NCBI RefSeq assembly: GCF_001469165.1
Contig: NZ_JABX01000020.1
Coordinates: forward strand, 42,655 to 106,654
Source of the DNA: Thiohalocapsa sp. ML1
Lineage (GTDB): Bacteria > Pseudomonadota > Gammaproteobacteria > Chromatiales > Chromatiaceae
Direction of reading: 5' to 3'
Length of the DNA stretch: 64,000 nucleotides
The number at the start of each line of letters is the position of its first letter. Position 1 is the stretch's first letter. Shown here in pieces: positions 27,940 to 36,587 of the stretch. Below the pieces are notes generated by a model, which was not told where the DNA came from, searched no databases, and saw only the letters and a list, made by a program, of their open reading frames with translations. A program made the translations under genes and the position numbers.

Positions 27940-28383
27940 ATGACCGACCAAAGCTGGAAACTTAAGCGCGACCCCGTGTACCGAGGTGATTGCGCCCCGG
28001 AAGTATCCCGTCCCGTTCCTTCAGCAAGCAGATCAATCGTGTGACATGTCTTGTTTCTTGAAGGTTTCGGAAGAGCCACACCGTATTTGTCCGCCTCAGA
28101 GCAACGTGACACAGCCAACTTCTTCGCTGGGCACGGGGGAAAAACCTACATCGGCAGGCCAGTGGAATGGCCAACATTCGATGTCAAGCACCGATCAAGA
28201 AAGGAGCTCGTTCAACTACTGAGAGGGACCGGAAAAGGGGACGCGGAGTGGCCCAGCGCATTCGAGGTGCTGCGCGCCCGGCAATACGTCGAAGAGTGGC
28301 AGGAACACCTTGCAGACTTTACTTCCCTTGCCGACCTTACGCCCGACCAACTGCAGCAGGTAGCCAATAATATCTTTTCGTAA
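27940..28383 (+). CDS. Hypothetical protein of a low-GC insert, start unclear, possible in-frame stop
   Basis: From TTG at 28051 the frame gives 110 residues with a natural-looking end (LADLTPDQLQQVANNIFS). No ATG or GTG occurs before or within the first third. The same frame is open upstream from an ATG at 27940 (MTDQSWKLKRDPVYRGDC) but is cut by TGA at 28042-28044. Either the protein starts at the TTG, or the gene carries a stop mutation. GC is clearly lower than the flanks. I do not recognise the family; the text has conserved-looking FAGHGGKTYIGRP and EWPTFDV. The gene at 28394 follows after 10 bases, so they form one unit. Confidence 0.45.
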
Positions 28384-28393
28384 GCGTATTATC

Positions 28394-29206
28394 ATGAATC
28401 AAAACACATTAGCCTCATGTGCCAATTGCTGGTTCAATGGCCTTCAGTACGGATCTGTCGGACTAAGCATGGGCTATTGCTCGGAGCACAGAGTCACGCT
28501 ACGAAGACCCGACCAAACGACATGTGGAAGGCACGTTCGAAAAGACCTGCTTCTGAAATCTTCGAAAGCTTTCCACCATCACCACGGGCAACATTTCCCC
28601 CACGACAAGGTCGTGACGTTCCATAACCGCGCTGATCAAGCCGATAGCAGTTACATCGAGCGGAGTACGTCGTTTCTTCGCCACGATTCAGTTGGCGACG
28701 TCGTTGCCGACTACGGCGAGTACGACTCGAAGATCGAGTCGCTCGCGCAACTAAGGTCGCTCAGCACCTACCGCTCTGAGATTGCAATGCTCAGCCTTGG
28801 ACGAGCATACACCAATCGATGTGTAGAACGAGGCGGGAGCTGGACAAGCGGAATACATCTGTTGTGGTGGACGCGGCGGCGTCTGGTCGAAGCCGAGGTG
28901 TTTGATCCGACTCCCTCGGATTTTCGATATTCGACCGCGGGCAGCTCGGAAAGGCAACTAGAGCTGGCCGGCTGGTCATTATTGATGCTTAGGCTGATGT
29001 TTATTTCTGACCTCGGTACCTACGCAGAGGGCCGCGACGCATCGATAGAACCTCTCAAGGGTATCGCCGAGCAAGCAGCACAAGATACGCAGATTCCAAG
29101 CAAAAGAAAGCTTTTGACATGGATCAAGAAGACCGGCATTGCAATGCTTGAGGACGTACTGCCGGAGTCGCGATACCGGTCAATTACTGCTTCGCTATTA
29201 AGATAG
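28394..29206 (+). CDS. Hypothetical low-GC protein with N-terminal Cys4 zinc-finger-like region
   Basis: The 270-residue protein begins with a cysteine cluster (CANC at residues 9-12, then GYCSEHR and TTCGRHVRKDL) that could bind zinc. A His-rich patch (HHHHGQHFPHDK) follows. The rest is mixed helical with Trp-rich segments (LLWWTRRRLVEAEVF). No membrane helix is visible. GC content is near 50% against about 70% in neighbours, and codon use differs, which suggests recent transfer. It pairs with the preceding gene. I cannot assign a function; both lie between a chromosomal AAA ATPase gene and the xpaC operon. Confidence 0.6.
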   Translation: MNQNTLASCANCWFNGLQYGSVGLSMGYCSEHRVTLRRPDQTTCGRHVRKDLLLKSSKAFHHHHGQHFPHDKVVTFHNRADQADSSYIERSTSFLRHDSVGDVVADYGEYDSKIESLAQLRSLSTYRSEIAMLSLGRAYTNRCVERGGSWTSGIHLLWWTRRRLVEAEVFDPTPSDFRYSTAGSSERQLELAGWSLLMLRLMFISDLGTYAEGRDASIEPLKGIAEQAAQDTQIPSKRKLLTWIKKTGIAMLEDVLPESRYRSITASLLR

Positions 29207-29269
29207 CTGAGTCAACGCCTTGATTCCGATTGATTGGGCATCGCGCCGAAAATCGGGCGGAACCGGGAA

Positions 29270-29325
29270 AACGCCTCAAGCTGGCTTCCAGTCAATTCTT
29301 GGCCAGGGTCAATTCTTGGTCAGAG
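29270..29325. repeat. Short direct repeat at the right edge of the low-GC insert
   Basis: GTCAATTCTTGG occurs twice about 18 bases apart (near 29292 and 29310), in a stretch where GC rises back to the chromosomal level. It may mark the edge of the insert, but no matching copy was found at the left side. Confidence 0.35.
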
Positions 29326-29359
29326 ATGAGCGGGAAATGGGCGTCAGGCTCGCGACCCG

Positions 29360-30358
29360 TTACCGAATCCCCTCCTGCTCCAACTGCTTCTTCAGCACCT
29401 CGATCTGCACATCCAGGTCCAGCACGTCGGCGCGTTGCAGGCGCTCGCGCTGGCGGCGGAACTGCTCCTCGATGGTGACGAGCACGCTGCGGAAGTTCTG
29501 CGTCAGCTCGGGATGGTCGCTGTGGCGGTGGGTGCGCACGTAGCCGTCCGTCACCTGCTCGGCGCCCTCCAGAAACACGGTCAGGAAACGCCGGGCCCGG
29601 CGCAGGTCCGACGGGCGCTCGGCGATCTGCGCGAGGATGCCGCGCCCCTCGGCGGCAATGCGCGCGAGCCGGGCTTCCAGCTCCGGATTGCCGACGGCGC
29701 GGGCGGCACCCTCGATGGTGATGAGCCGCTCCTCGGCGTCGGCCAGCGCCTCCGCGACTTGGCGCGACTCGCGGTCGTCGGCGGTAAGCCGCTCGCCTTC
29801 GAGCAGCGGGTCGAAGCGGTAGATGAAATGAAACGCGAGCGCCGCGAGCCCGCCGAACGCGATGCCGATGGGCAGCGAGTGGCCGACCCCGAGCACGGCC
29901 GCCACCGCGACGCCGGCGGCCACCGCGATCCCGCCCAGGTTCTTGAGCGGCAGCTGGAACCGGCGCGAGAAGCGCCGCACCAGCGCGCCCTCGGCGTCGG
30001 CCGCGCCGCTGCGGCGGGTCAGCACGGCACCGAGCGCGATGAGGCCCCAGCCCAGCGCATCGCCGAGGAAGCCCTCGAAGCTGCCGGCGGCAAGCGCGAA
30101 GACCGCGCCAAACAGCAGCGGCGCGGACAGGAACCAGAGCCCGAACACGCCGACCCGGCGCCGTCGCGCGGCCCCGGTGGTAACGGCGGCGCGCCTAGGC
30201 GCATCGCGCCGGACGGGCGCGGCCGCGGTGGACGTCCGGCGCACGGCCGGCAGGTCGAGCCTGAGGTCCAAGTCCGCGACCTTGCCGAGCAGGGCGCCCA
30301 GGTCGCGCTCACGGGTCGGCGCGGCGGCCGGCCGTTTGCTGTCGGGTTCCTCGGTCAT
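29360..30358 (-). CDS. XpaC-like (5-bromo-4-chloroindolyl phosphate hydrolysis) family membrane protein
   Basis: The 332-residue protein has a disordered Arg/Ala/Pro-rich N-terminus, then four hydrophobic helices in two pairs (about 72-112 and 140-180). A long helical C-terminal domain follows (LLEGERLTADDRESRQVAEAL to the end). The C-terminal part, with RRARRFLTVFLEGAEQVTDGY, fits the XpaC/TelA-associated family. Its biochemical role is unknown; the family name comes from a Bacillus observation. It is the third gene of a tetR-led operon; its ATG overlaps the previous stop as ATGA, indicating translational coupling. Confidence 0.7.
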   Translation of the reverse strand: MTEEPDSKRPAAAPTRERDLGALLGKVADLDLRLDLPAVRRTSTAAAPVRRDAPRRAAVTTGAARRRRVGVFGLWFLSAPLLFGAVFALAAGSFEGFLGDALGWGLIALGAVLTRRSGAADAEGALVRRFSRRFQLPLKNLGGIAVAAGVAVAAVLGVGHSLPIGIAFGGLAALAFHFIYRFDPLLEGERLTADDRESRQVAEALADAEERLITIEGAARAVGNPELEARLARIAAEGRGILAQIAERPSDLRRARRFLTVFLEGAEQVTDGYVRTHRHSDHPELTQNFRSVLVTIEEQFRRQRERLQRADVLDLDVQIEVLKKQLEQEGIR

Positions 30359-30510
30359 AGCACGTACAGGGACTGGCAGGACACGAGCCCGAGGGTCATG
30401 GACATCAGAAACCAGCCCAGCACGCGCGTGCCGATGGGCGGGCGGTCTGGCAGCGTCTGTGGTGCCGGAACCGGCGGGCGGGCGGATGGATGTGAGCGTT
30501 GTCTGTTCAT
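30355..30510 (-). CDS. Small membrane protein in tetR-xpaC operon
   Basis: The 51-residue protein has a Pro-rich basic start (residues 1-27) and one hydrophobic segment (IGTRVLGWFLMSMTLGLVS). Its ATG overlaps the tetR stop and its stop overlaps the xpaC start, both as ATGA, so the three genes are translated as a unit. I do not know the family. The coupling on both sides is the main reason to believe it is real. Confidence 0.6.
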   Translation of the reverse strand: MNRQRSHPSARPPVPAPQTLPDRPPIGTRVLGWFLMSMTLGLVSCQSLYVL

Positions 30511-31202
30511 GGCTGCGATGATACGGCCTCCGCCGGGCGCTCCGCACCGTGCAGGCGGACGAAGTCGTCCACCGCGCTCACAAGATGCCGCTCGAGCGCG
30601 TCCGCCGGCACGGCGTCGATCAGGTGCAGCAGGAGGCGGACATGGAAACTGCCGAAGCACAGGTTCATGAGTTGCCAGGCGGCCTCGCCGGTGTCGTGCG
30701 GGCGCAGCCGGCCCTGCTCCACCAACAGCGCGAGCACCGCGGCGACGGTGCGCTGCGCCGCCGCCGGCCCGTTCTCGAAAAACAGCGCCGCGATGCGCGG
30801 ATGGGCAGCGGCCTCCGCCATGACCACCCGGTGCATCGCGACCACCTCGGGGTCGAAGATCAGCTCCATGAAGCCCCGGGCGACGTGCAGCAGCACCGCC
30901 CGTGCGTCCGCGCCCGGCGGGGCCGATTTCGACGCGTCGACGCCGGCGTCGCGCCCGGCGCCGACACTGACGCCGTCGAAGCCGTAGCGCTCGACCTTGC
31001 CGCGGATGCAGCTTCGGAACAGGTCCTCCTTGCCGTCAAAGTGCGAATAGAGCGTCTGCTTCGACACGCCGGCCGTCCGCGCCACCTGATCCATGCTCGT
31101 GCCTTGAAGCCCCTGCTCCAGAAACAGCGCGCTCGCCGCCTTAAGGATGGCCGCGCGCTTCTGCTCGCTCTTCGGCCGGCCGCGCCGCGCCGGCGCGCTC
31201 AC
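30507..31202 (-). CDS. TetR/AcrR family transcriptional repressor
   Basis: The 231-residue protein has the TetR DNA-binding domain at the start: RAAILKAASALFLEQGLQGTSMDQVARTAGVSKQTLYSHF, here spanning about residues 16-55. A helical ligand domain follows; its end (LDAVPADALERHLV-like region) fits AcrR-type regulators that carry a TetR_C_7 domain. A GTG start at 31202 is chosen because GGAGG lies about seven bases before it; the frame extends to 31346 without a good ribosome site. It is divergent from an RND efflux pair and the palindrome at 31313 lies between, so it probably represses both units. Confidence 0.9.
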   Translation of the reverse strand: MSAPARRGRPKSEQKRAAILKAASALFLEQGLQGTSMDQVARTAGVSKQTLYSHFDGKEDLFRSCIRGKVERYGFDGVSVGAGRDAGVDASKSAPPGADARAVLLHVARGFMELIFDPEVVAMHRVVMAEAAAHPRIAALFFENGPAAAQRTVAAVLALLVEQGRLRPHDTGEAAWQLMNLCFGSFHVRLLLHLIDAVPADALERHLVSAVDDFVRLHGAERPAEAVSSQP

Positions 31203-31312
31203 CGCCGCACCTCCGATCCATGCACGCCGGCGCGCCGCGCGCACGAGCCCTCGCCTGCCGCCGCCGTCCGTCGGAAAGCTTCGGTCATGGTCGTGCCGCT
31301 CACAAATCTCAT

Positions 31313-31327
31313 ACTGGACGGTCCAGT
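31313..31327. promoter_or_regulatory. Palindromic TetR-type operator in the divergent tetR/efflux promoter region
   Basis: ACTGGAC-G-GTCCAGT is a perfect palindrome with 7-base arms. A second half-site GGTCCAGT occurs at 31354-31361. On the minus strand the palindrome abuts a TATGAG sequence (31308-31313) that could be the tetR -10 box, which would allow autorepression. Binding by the adjacent TetR protein is inferred from position and from similar operators known for this regulator class. Confidence 0.75.
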
Positions 31328-31384
31328 TTTTGACGACTAATATCACACTACGCGGTCCAGTCTAGCCGCTTACCCGGGACATCG

Positions 31385-31441
31385 CACGAAGTACGAAAAG
31401 TACGAAGTATGGCTCCCTCGGCCCTCGGCCCTCGGCCCTTT
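31385..31441. repeat. GTACGAA and CGGCCCT heptamer repeats upstream of efflux gene
   Basis: Two GTACGAA units and a GTATGGC variant (31387-31411) are followed by three CGGCCCT units (31412-31437). They lie within the leader of the efflux adaptor gene, between the operator and the start codon. Confidence 0.75.
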
Positions 31442-31464
31442 TGCTCCCGAAACGCAGAGTCGTT

Positions 31465-32652
31465 ATGAAACTCGATTCAGCTACCCTCATCCGGCCGTCA
31501 AGGCGCCTCCCTGCCCTCTGTCTTTGTCTTGCCGCGGCCATGGCCGGCAACGCCGCCGAGCCGCCCGGCGACCACAGCCCGGCCGCGCCGACCATCGCCG
31601 TGCCGGTACAGCCGGCGCAGATCGAGACCGGCTTTGATTCCGCGCTCACCTTCACCGGCCGCGTCGAGGCTCGGCGCCTGAGCCGGCTCGGCTTCGAGCA
31701 GCCGGGTCTGCTGGCCGCGGTGCTGGTGCGCGAGGGCGACGCGGTGGCCGCGGGCGAGACGCTGGCGCGGCTCGACACGGCCGCGCTCGCCGCCCGCCGC
31801 GCGGAGCTGACGGCCGCGCGGGCGAGCGCCGAGGCGGACCTCGCGCTAGCAGAGGCCACGGCGGCGCGCTTTCGCGACTCGGTCAAGGACGGTGCCGTGA
31901 CCCGCCAGGCACTCGATGAGGCGGTGGAGGGCGCGCGGGCTGCCGCGGCCAATCTGCGGCTCGCCGAGGCGCGCATCGCGACCGTCGACGTGGATCTCGC
32001 AAAGGGCCGGCTGGTCGCGCCCTACGCCGGGGTCATCACGGCGCGGCTCGCAGACGAGGGCCAGGTGCTCGGCGCCGGCACGCCGGTGCTGGAGCTCCAA
32101 GACGGCGCCGCGCCGGAGATCCGCATCGGCGTCGCCGATCGGCTGAGCGCCCGCCTGGTGCCGGGCGAGGTCTATGCGCTCTCGCTCGGCGACGCGCGCA
32201 TCGAGGCGCGGCTGCGCACCCTGCTGCCGCGCCGCTCCGCCACCAGCCGCACCGTGGACGCCCTGTTCGACCCCCTGCCCGCGGCCGGGCCGAACGCTGC
32301 CGCCCTGCCCCGCCCCGGCACGCTGGTCAGCCTGTCGCTGCCCGAGCACCGCCAAGCCGCCGGGCTGTGGGTGCCGCTGACGGCGCTCACCGCCGGCGAG
32401 CGCGGGCTCTGGCGCCTGCTCGTGGCGATGCCGGCGGCGCTGGACACCGGCACCGGCGCGTCAACGGCAAGCTACCGGCTGGAGCCGCGGGCCGTGCAGG
32501 TGTTGGAGCTGCAAGACACGCGCGCCTTCGTCGCCGGCGCCATCGCGCCGGCGGAGTCCGTGGTCACGGCCGGGCTGCACCGCGTCGTCCCGGGGCAATT
32601 GGTGCGCGTTACCGGGGCACGCGCGGCCGAGATCGCCTTCGAGGCCCGCTGA
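31465..32652 (+). CDS. RND efflux periplasmic adaptor (membrane fusion protein)
   Basis: The 395-residue protein has a signal peptide (residues 1-33) and the adaptor layout: a first lipoyl half (GFEQPGLLAAVLVREGDAV), a helical hairpin (about 100-160, Ala-rich), a second lipoyl half (LVAPYAGVITARLADEGQVL), then beta-barrel and membrane-proximal domains. It bridges the inner-membrane pump and an outer-membrane channel such as TolC. The pump gene begins one base after its stop. The outer-membrane partner is not in the operon. Expression is probably under the divergent TetR. A start at 31441 is possible but MKLDSATL has a more typical signal sequence. Confidence 0.92.
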   Translation: MKLDSATLIRPSRRLPALCLCLAAAMAGNAAEPPGDHSPAAPTIAVPVQPAQIETGFDSALTFTGRVEARRLSRLGFEQPGLLAAVLVREGDAVAAGETLARLDTAALAARRAELTAARASAEADLALAEATAARFRDSVKDGAVTRQALDEAVEGARAAAANLRLAEARIATVDVDLAKGRLVAPYAGVITARLADEGQVLGAGTPVLELQDGAAPEIRIGVADRLSARLVPGEVYALSLGDARIEARLRTLLPRRSATSRTVDALFDPLPAAGPNAAALPRPGTLVSLSLPEHRQAAGLWVPLTALTAGERGLWRLLVAMPAALDTGTGASTASYRLEPRAVQVLELQDTRAFVAGAIAPAESVVTAGLHRVVPGQLVRVTGARAAEIAFEAR

Positions 32653-32653
32653 C

Positions 32654-35600
32654 ATGACCACGCCGGCGCTGCGCCTGCTACACAACCCGCACCTGCTGGT
32701 GCTCGCCATCGCGCTGGCGCTGCTCGCCGGCGTGTCGGCTTGGCACAGCCTGCCGCGTATCGAGGACCCGCATATCACGCCCCGCAACGCGGCGGTGCTG
32801 ACCGTGGTGCCGGGTGCGACGGCGGAGCGCGTCGAGGCGCTGGTGACTAAGAAGCTCGAGGACGCGCTGCGCGAGGTGGCCGAGGTCAAGACCATCGAGT
32901 CCACCTCCAGCGGCGGCATGTCGGTGCTCTCGGTGGAGCTCGACGACGCCGTCACCGCCGCCGACAACGAGCGCATCTTCGCCGAGCTGCGCGACCAGCT
33001 CGCCGCCGCCGAGGCGCTGCTGCCCGCCGGCACGGGCCGCCCGGTGCTCGACACCAAGCGCGGCGGCGTCGCCTACTCGCTGGTGGTGTCGGTGCACTGG
33101 GACGGCACCGGCCCGGCGCCGCTCGGCATCCTGGAGCGGCTCTCCGACGGCCTCGCCGAGCGCCTGCAGAGCCTCCCCGGCACCGAGCAGGTGGTGCGCT
33201 TCGGCGCCGCGGATGAGGAGATCCGCATCGACGTGGACCCGGCCGAGCTGGCCGCACTCGGGCTCACCATCGACGACGTGGCGGCGCGCCTCGCGGGCGC
33301 GGACGCGAAGGACCCGGCCGGTGCCCTGCACTCGGACACGCAGCAGCTCAGGCTCACCGTGGACGGCGAGCTGGACGCCGTGCAGCGCGTCGCCGCCGTG
33401 CCGCTGATCGCCGCCGCCGACGGCCTGGTGGCCGTCGGCGACATCGCCACCGTGAGCCGCGGCGTGCGCGAGCCGCCGCACGAGATCGCCTGGGCGGACG
33501 GGCGCCGCGCCGTGCTGCTCGGCGTGCGCACCCGCGACGCGGTGCACCTGGACGCCTGGGCGGCGTCCGCCCGCGCGCTGGTGGCCGATGCCGCGGCGGG
33601 GCTCGGCGGCGGGCTCGGCATGGCGGTGCTGTTCGATCAGAACCGCTACACCGGCGCGCGCCTGGCGGAGCTCGGCACCAATCTCGTCGCCGGCGCCGCG
33701 GTGGTGATGCTGGTGGTGCTGCTGACCATGGGGCTCCGCGCCGCCTTCATCGTCGGCGCGGCGCTGCCGCTGTCGGCGGCGCTGACGCTGTTCGGGCTCG
33801 ACCTCGCCGGGGTCGAGATCCACCAGATGAGCATCTTCGGCATGATCATCGCGATCGGGCTCCTCATCGACAACGCCATCGTCATGACCGATGCCGTGCG
33901 CACGCGCCGTGCCGCGGGCGCGGCGCCCGACGCCGCGGTGGCCGAGTCCGTGCAGCACCTCGCCGTGCCGCTGGCCGCCTCGACGCTGACCACCATCCTC
34001 GGCTTCATGCCGATCTTTCTGCTGCCCGGCAACGTCGGCGACTTCATCGGCCCCATCGCCGTCGCCGTGATCCTGGCGCTCGCGGCGTCCTTCGTGCTGT
34101 CGCTGACACTGATCCCGGCGCTGGCCGGGCTCGCCGCCGCGCCGCGGGGCCGGGGCTTCTGGCAGCACGGGGTGTCGAGCCGGCGGCTCGGCCGCGCCTA
34201 CCGCGCGCTGTTGACCACCACGCTTCGGCATCCGCTGCTCGCGGCGGCCCTGTGCCTGGTGCTGCCCGTGGGCGGCTTCGTCGCCGCCGGGCAGCTCGGG
34301 CTGCAGTTCTTTCCGCCGGCCGACCGGGACCAGTTCGAGATCCAGGTCTGGGCGGCGGAGGAAGCGTCCGTCCCGAGCACCGCCGCCGCGGTGCTGCGGC
34401 TCGAAGGCGCCATCCGCGCCGCCGGCGACGTTGAGCGCGTGTTCTGGGTCGCCGGCGGCAGCTCGCCGCCGGTCTACTACAACCAGCTCCGCAACCAAGA
34501 CCGCAACGCGGCTTATGCCCGCGGCACGGTGCAGGCGGCAAGCCCTGCGGAGGCGCGCCGGCTCGTGGCCGTGCTGCAGCGCGAGCTGCCGGAGCGCTTT
34601 CCGGGGCTGCGCATCGTGGTGAGAAGCTTCGGCCAGGGTCCGCCGGTGCCGGCGCCCATCGTGCTGCGGCTGGCGGGGCCCGACGTGGCGGAGCTCAAGC
34701 GCTTGGGCGACGACCTGCGCCGCACGCTGCATCGCCTGCCCGAGGTCACCGAGAGCCTGGCGAGCATCGGCCCGGACGCGAAGACGCTCGCCGTCGCCGC
34801 GGACGAGCGCGACGCGGGCCTCGCGGGCCTGAGCCTGGGCGCCATCGCCGCGCAGTACCGCAGCGCGCTGGAGGGCGCCGTCGGCGGGCGCGTGCTGGAG
34901 GACATCGAAGACCTGCCGGTGCGCGTGCGCTACGCCTTGGACCACCGCGATGATCCGGCCGCGCTCGCGACGCTGCCGCTGGTCTCGCCGCGGGCGCCGG
35001 GCGAGTGGATCCCGGCGGCGGCGCTCGGCGGGCTGCGGCTCGCGCCCGAGACCGCCGCCATCACCCGCCGCAACGGCGAGCGCGTCAACATCATCGAGGC
35101 CTGGCTGACGCCGGACGCGCTGCCCATCGAGGTGACAGCCGAGCTGCGCCGGCTGCTGGACGAACAAGGCTTCGCGCCGCCCCCCGGCTATCGGCTGGAG
35201 CTCGGCGGCGACAGCGAGGAACAAGGCGAGGCCATCGGCCTGTTGCTGGCCTACGCGCCGCTGCTCGGGGCGCTGATGCTCGCGACGCTGGTGCTGGCGT
35301 TTCGCAGCTTCACGCTGGCGGGCATCGTCACGCTCATCGGCGTGCTGTCGGTGGGGCTCGGCCTGCTGTCGCTGTGGCTCGCGGGCTGGCCGCTCGGCTT
35401 CAACCCCATCCTCGGCAGCGCCGGGCTCGTCGGCGTCGCCATCAACGCCAGCATCGTCGTGCTCGCCGCGATCCGCGCCGATGCGAGTGCCGCGGCCGGC
35501 GACGTGCCGGCCATCACCGCCGCCGTCATCGGCGCCACCCGGCACATCGTCGCCACCACGCTCACCACCGTCGGCGGCTTCATGCCGCTGATCCTGCTCT

Positions 35601-35779
35601 CCGGCGGGGCGTTCTGGCCGCCGCTCGCCGTCGTCATCGCCGGCGGCGTCGGGCTCTCCATGCCGCTCGGCCTCGTGCTCGCCCCGGCGCTGTATCGGCT
35701 CGCGCTGCGGGCGGGGCTGGTGCGGGCGGCGGGGGCGGCGGACGCGAGCCATGTTTCCGCCCCAGCGACGTGCGCCTGA
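32654..35779 (+). CDS. RND efflux pump permease (HAE-1-like)
   Basis: The 1041-residue protein has the RND layout: helix 1, a large periplasmic loop, helices 2-6, helix 7, a second loop, helices 8-12. In transmembrane helix 4 the proton-relay pair, Asp-Asp in AcrB (GLLVDDAIV), is Asp406-Asn407 here (GLLIDNAIVM). The Asn form occurs in some RND subgroups, so the pump may still be active. The substrate is unknown; COG0841-type pumps with a TetR partner usually export drugs, dyes or detergents. The last residues are Ala/Gly-rich. The gene overlaps nothing downstream. Confidence 0.93.
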   Translation: MTTPALRLLHNPHLLVLAIALALLAGVSAWHSLPRIEDPHITPRNAAVLTVVPGATAERVEALVTKKLEDALREVAEVKTIESTSSGGMSVLSVELDDAVTAADNERIFAELRDQLAAAEALLPAGTGRPVLDTKRGGVAYSLVVSVHWDGTGPAPLGILERLSDGLAERLQSLPGTEQVVRFGAADEEIRIDVDPAELAALGLTIDDVAARLAGADAKDPAGALHSDTQQLRLTVDGELDAVQRVAAVPLIAAADGLVAVGDIATVSRGVREPPHEIAWADGRRAVLLGVRTRDAVHLDAWAASARALVADAAAGLGGGLGMAVLFDQNRYTGARLAELGTNLVAGAAVVMLVVLLTMGLRAAFIVGAALPLSAALTLFGLDLAGVEIHQMSIFGMIIAIGLLIDNAIVMTDAVRTRRAAGAAPDAAVAESVQHLAVPLAASTLTTILGFMPIFLLPGNVGDFIGPIAVAVILALAASFVLSLTLIPALAGLAAAPRGRGFWQHGVSSRRLGRAYRALLTTTLRHPLLAAALCLVLPVGGFVAAGQLGLQFFPPADRDQFEIQVWAAEEASVPSTAAAVLRLEGAIRAAGDVERVFWVAGGSSPPVYYNQLRNQDRNAAYARGTVQAASPAEARRLVAVLQRELPERFPGLRIVVRSFGQGPPVPAPIVLRLAGPDVAELKRLGDDLRRTLHRLPEVTESLASIGPDAKTLAVAADERDAGLAGLSLGAIAAQYRSALEGAVGGRVLEDIEDLPVRVRYALDHRDDPAALATLPLVSPRAPGEWIPAAALGGLRLAPETAAITRRNGERVNIIEAWLTPDALPIEVTAELRRLLDEQGFAPPPGYRLELGGDSEEQGEAIGLLLAYAPLLGALMLATLVLAFRSFTLAGIVTLIGVLSVGLGLLSLWLAGWPLGFNPILGSAGLVGVAINASIVVLAAIRADASAAAGDVPAITAAVIGATRHIVATTLTTVGGFMPLILLSGGAFWPPLAVVIAGGVGLSMPLGLVLAPALYRLALRAGLVRAAGAADASHVSAPATCA

Positions 35780-36112
35780 GCATCCACCAGCGCGCGATTG
35801 CGCCATCGCCACGGTTGTTGGCGCTGGCAAAAGCGGCACGTTGCCGCCGCGCACGTCGGCTTCGCGTGGGACGGCGCCAGCCACAGGGCCATCAACGACT
35901 GCCGGGAGACCAGGGCGGTGTGGCGCTATCCGTGCCGGTCCGCTATCCGCGCGGCGGACGCCGGAGCAGCCCGACGATCCCGGAGGTAACCGCGCGGGGC
36001 AAACGCTCGGTACCTCGGGCTCGGTTCCGCGCACCAGTGCGACGACAGGGTTCGGCTCCGCTATCATCGGACCGATGACCTTCTGGCGAGCGCCAGACCA
36101 CGGGAGCCGCGG
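35780..36112. other. Intergenic stretch with nothing recognised
   Basis: No frame in this stretch gives a recognisable protein; the frames seen are short and Arg/Pro-rich, as expected of antisense or random GC-rich DNA. It marks the left edge of the toxin-antitoxin and defence island. Confidence 0.4.
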
Positions 36113-36292
36113 ATGACGACCATCACGATCAACCTGCCCGACGCCCTCGCCGAACGCGTCGGCGGCGCGGCGCGTGCGGTGCACCGACCGCTTGAAGAAG
36201 TGCTGACCGCGATGCTCGACGGCGTGGTGCCATCGCTGGACGATGTGCCCGAGGACATGCGCACCGAGCTGCAAGCTCGAGATCTTCGATAG
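36113..36292 (+). CDS. Short ribbon-helix-helix-like antitoxin, probably truncated
   Basis: The 59-residue protein starts MTTITINLPDALAERV, the strand-helix of ribbon-helix-helix antitoxins, and continues with PLEEVLTAMLDG and PSLDDVPEDMRTEL. Longer relatives I recall continue after the MRxEL segment with about 30 more residues. Here the frame ends after QARDLR. Shifting by one base at that point would give a different short tail (LEIFDSSEER), so a frameshift near 36270 is possible. GGGAGCCGCGG precedes the start. No matching toxin follows directly. Confidence 0.55.
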   Translation: MTTITINLPDALAERVGGAARAVHRPLEEVLTAMLDGVVPSLDDVPEDMRTELQARDLR

Positions 36293-36587
36293 CAGCGAGG
36301 AGCGCTAGCGCGACCCGCAGCGATATTGTCACGACCGACCGGCCCCGGCCCGCGAAGGTCCACTGATGGTCCCAGAGCGGACGCCCACCATTCACGGCGC
36401 AAATGTCGGCTGACGACCCAGAGCCGACACCGGTGCCTCGCGGGCCGGGGTCCCCAGTCGAGCGGGCAGCGGACACCCGCCGTGGCTATGAGGTATCAGA
36501 TACTGTCCCCAGAGCACGCCCGGGTCGGCCCACGCCCCTTGTAGTATGCTGCCGGCTTGTCGATTCGACCATCGGGGACATGTTGGC
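36293..36587. other. Intergenic stretch, no gene seen
   Basis: The stretch contains ribosome-distant text with GACCCAGAGC-type words twice and no supported coding frame. It may be the remnant of the toxin half of the upstream antitoxin or of an old repeat; neither can be shown. Confidence 0.3.

Noticed and set aside
28042..28044. Selenocysteine recoding of the in-frame TGA
   Set aside because: No conserved Sec family context or clear SECIS hairpin is visible just downstream; a stop mutation or TTG start is simpler.
35780..36112. Transposase remnant after the RND pump
   Set aside because: Frames here have no DDE or other transposase motif that I can support.
32678..36274. A 1198-residue open frame antisense to the RND pump
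   Set aside because: It is His/Arg/Gln-rich with no domain text and lies fully opposite a clear RND gene; such long antisense frames are expected at this GC content.
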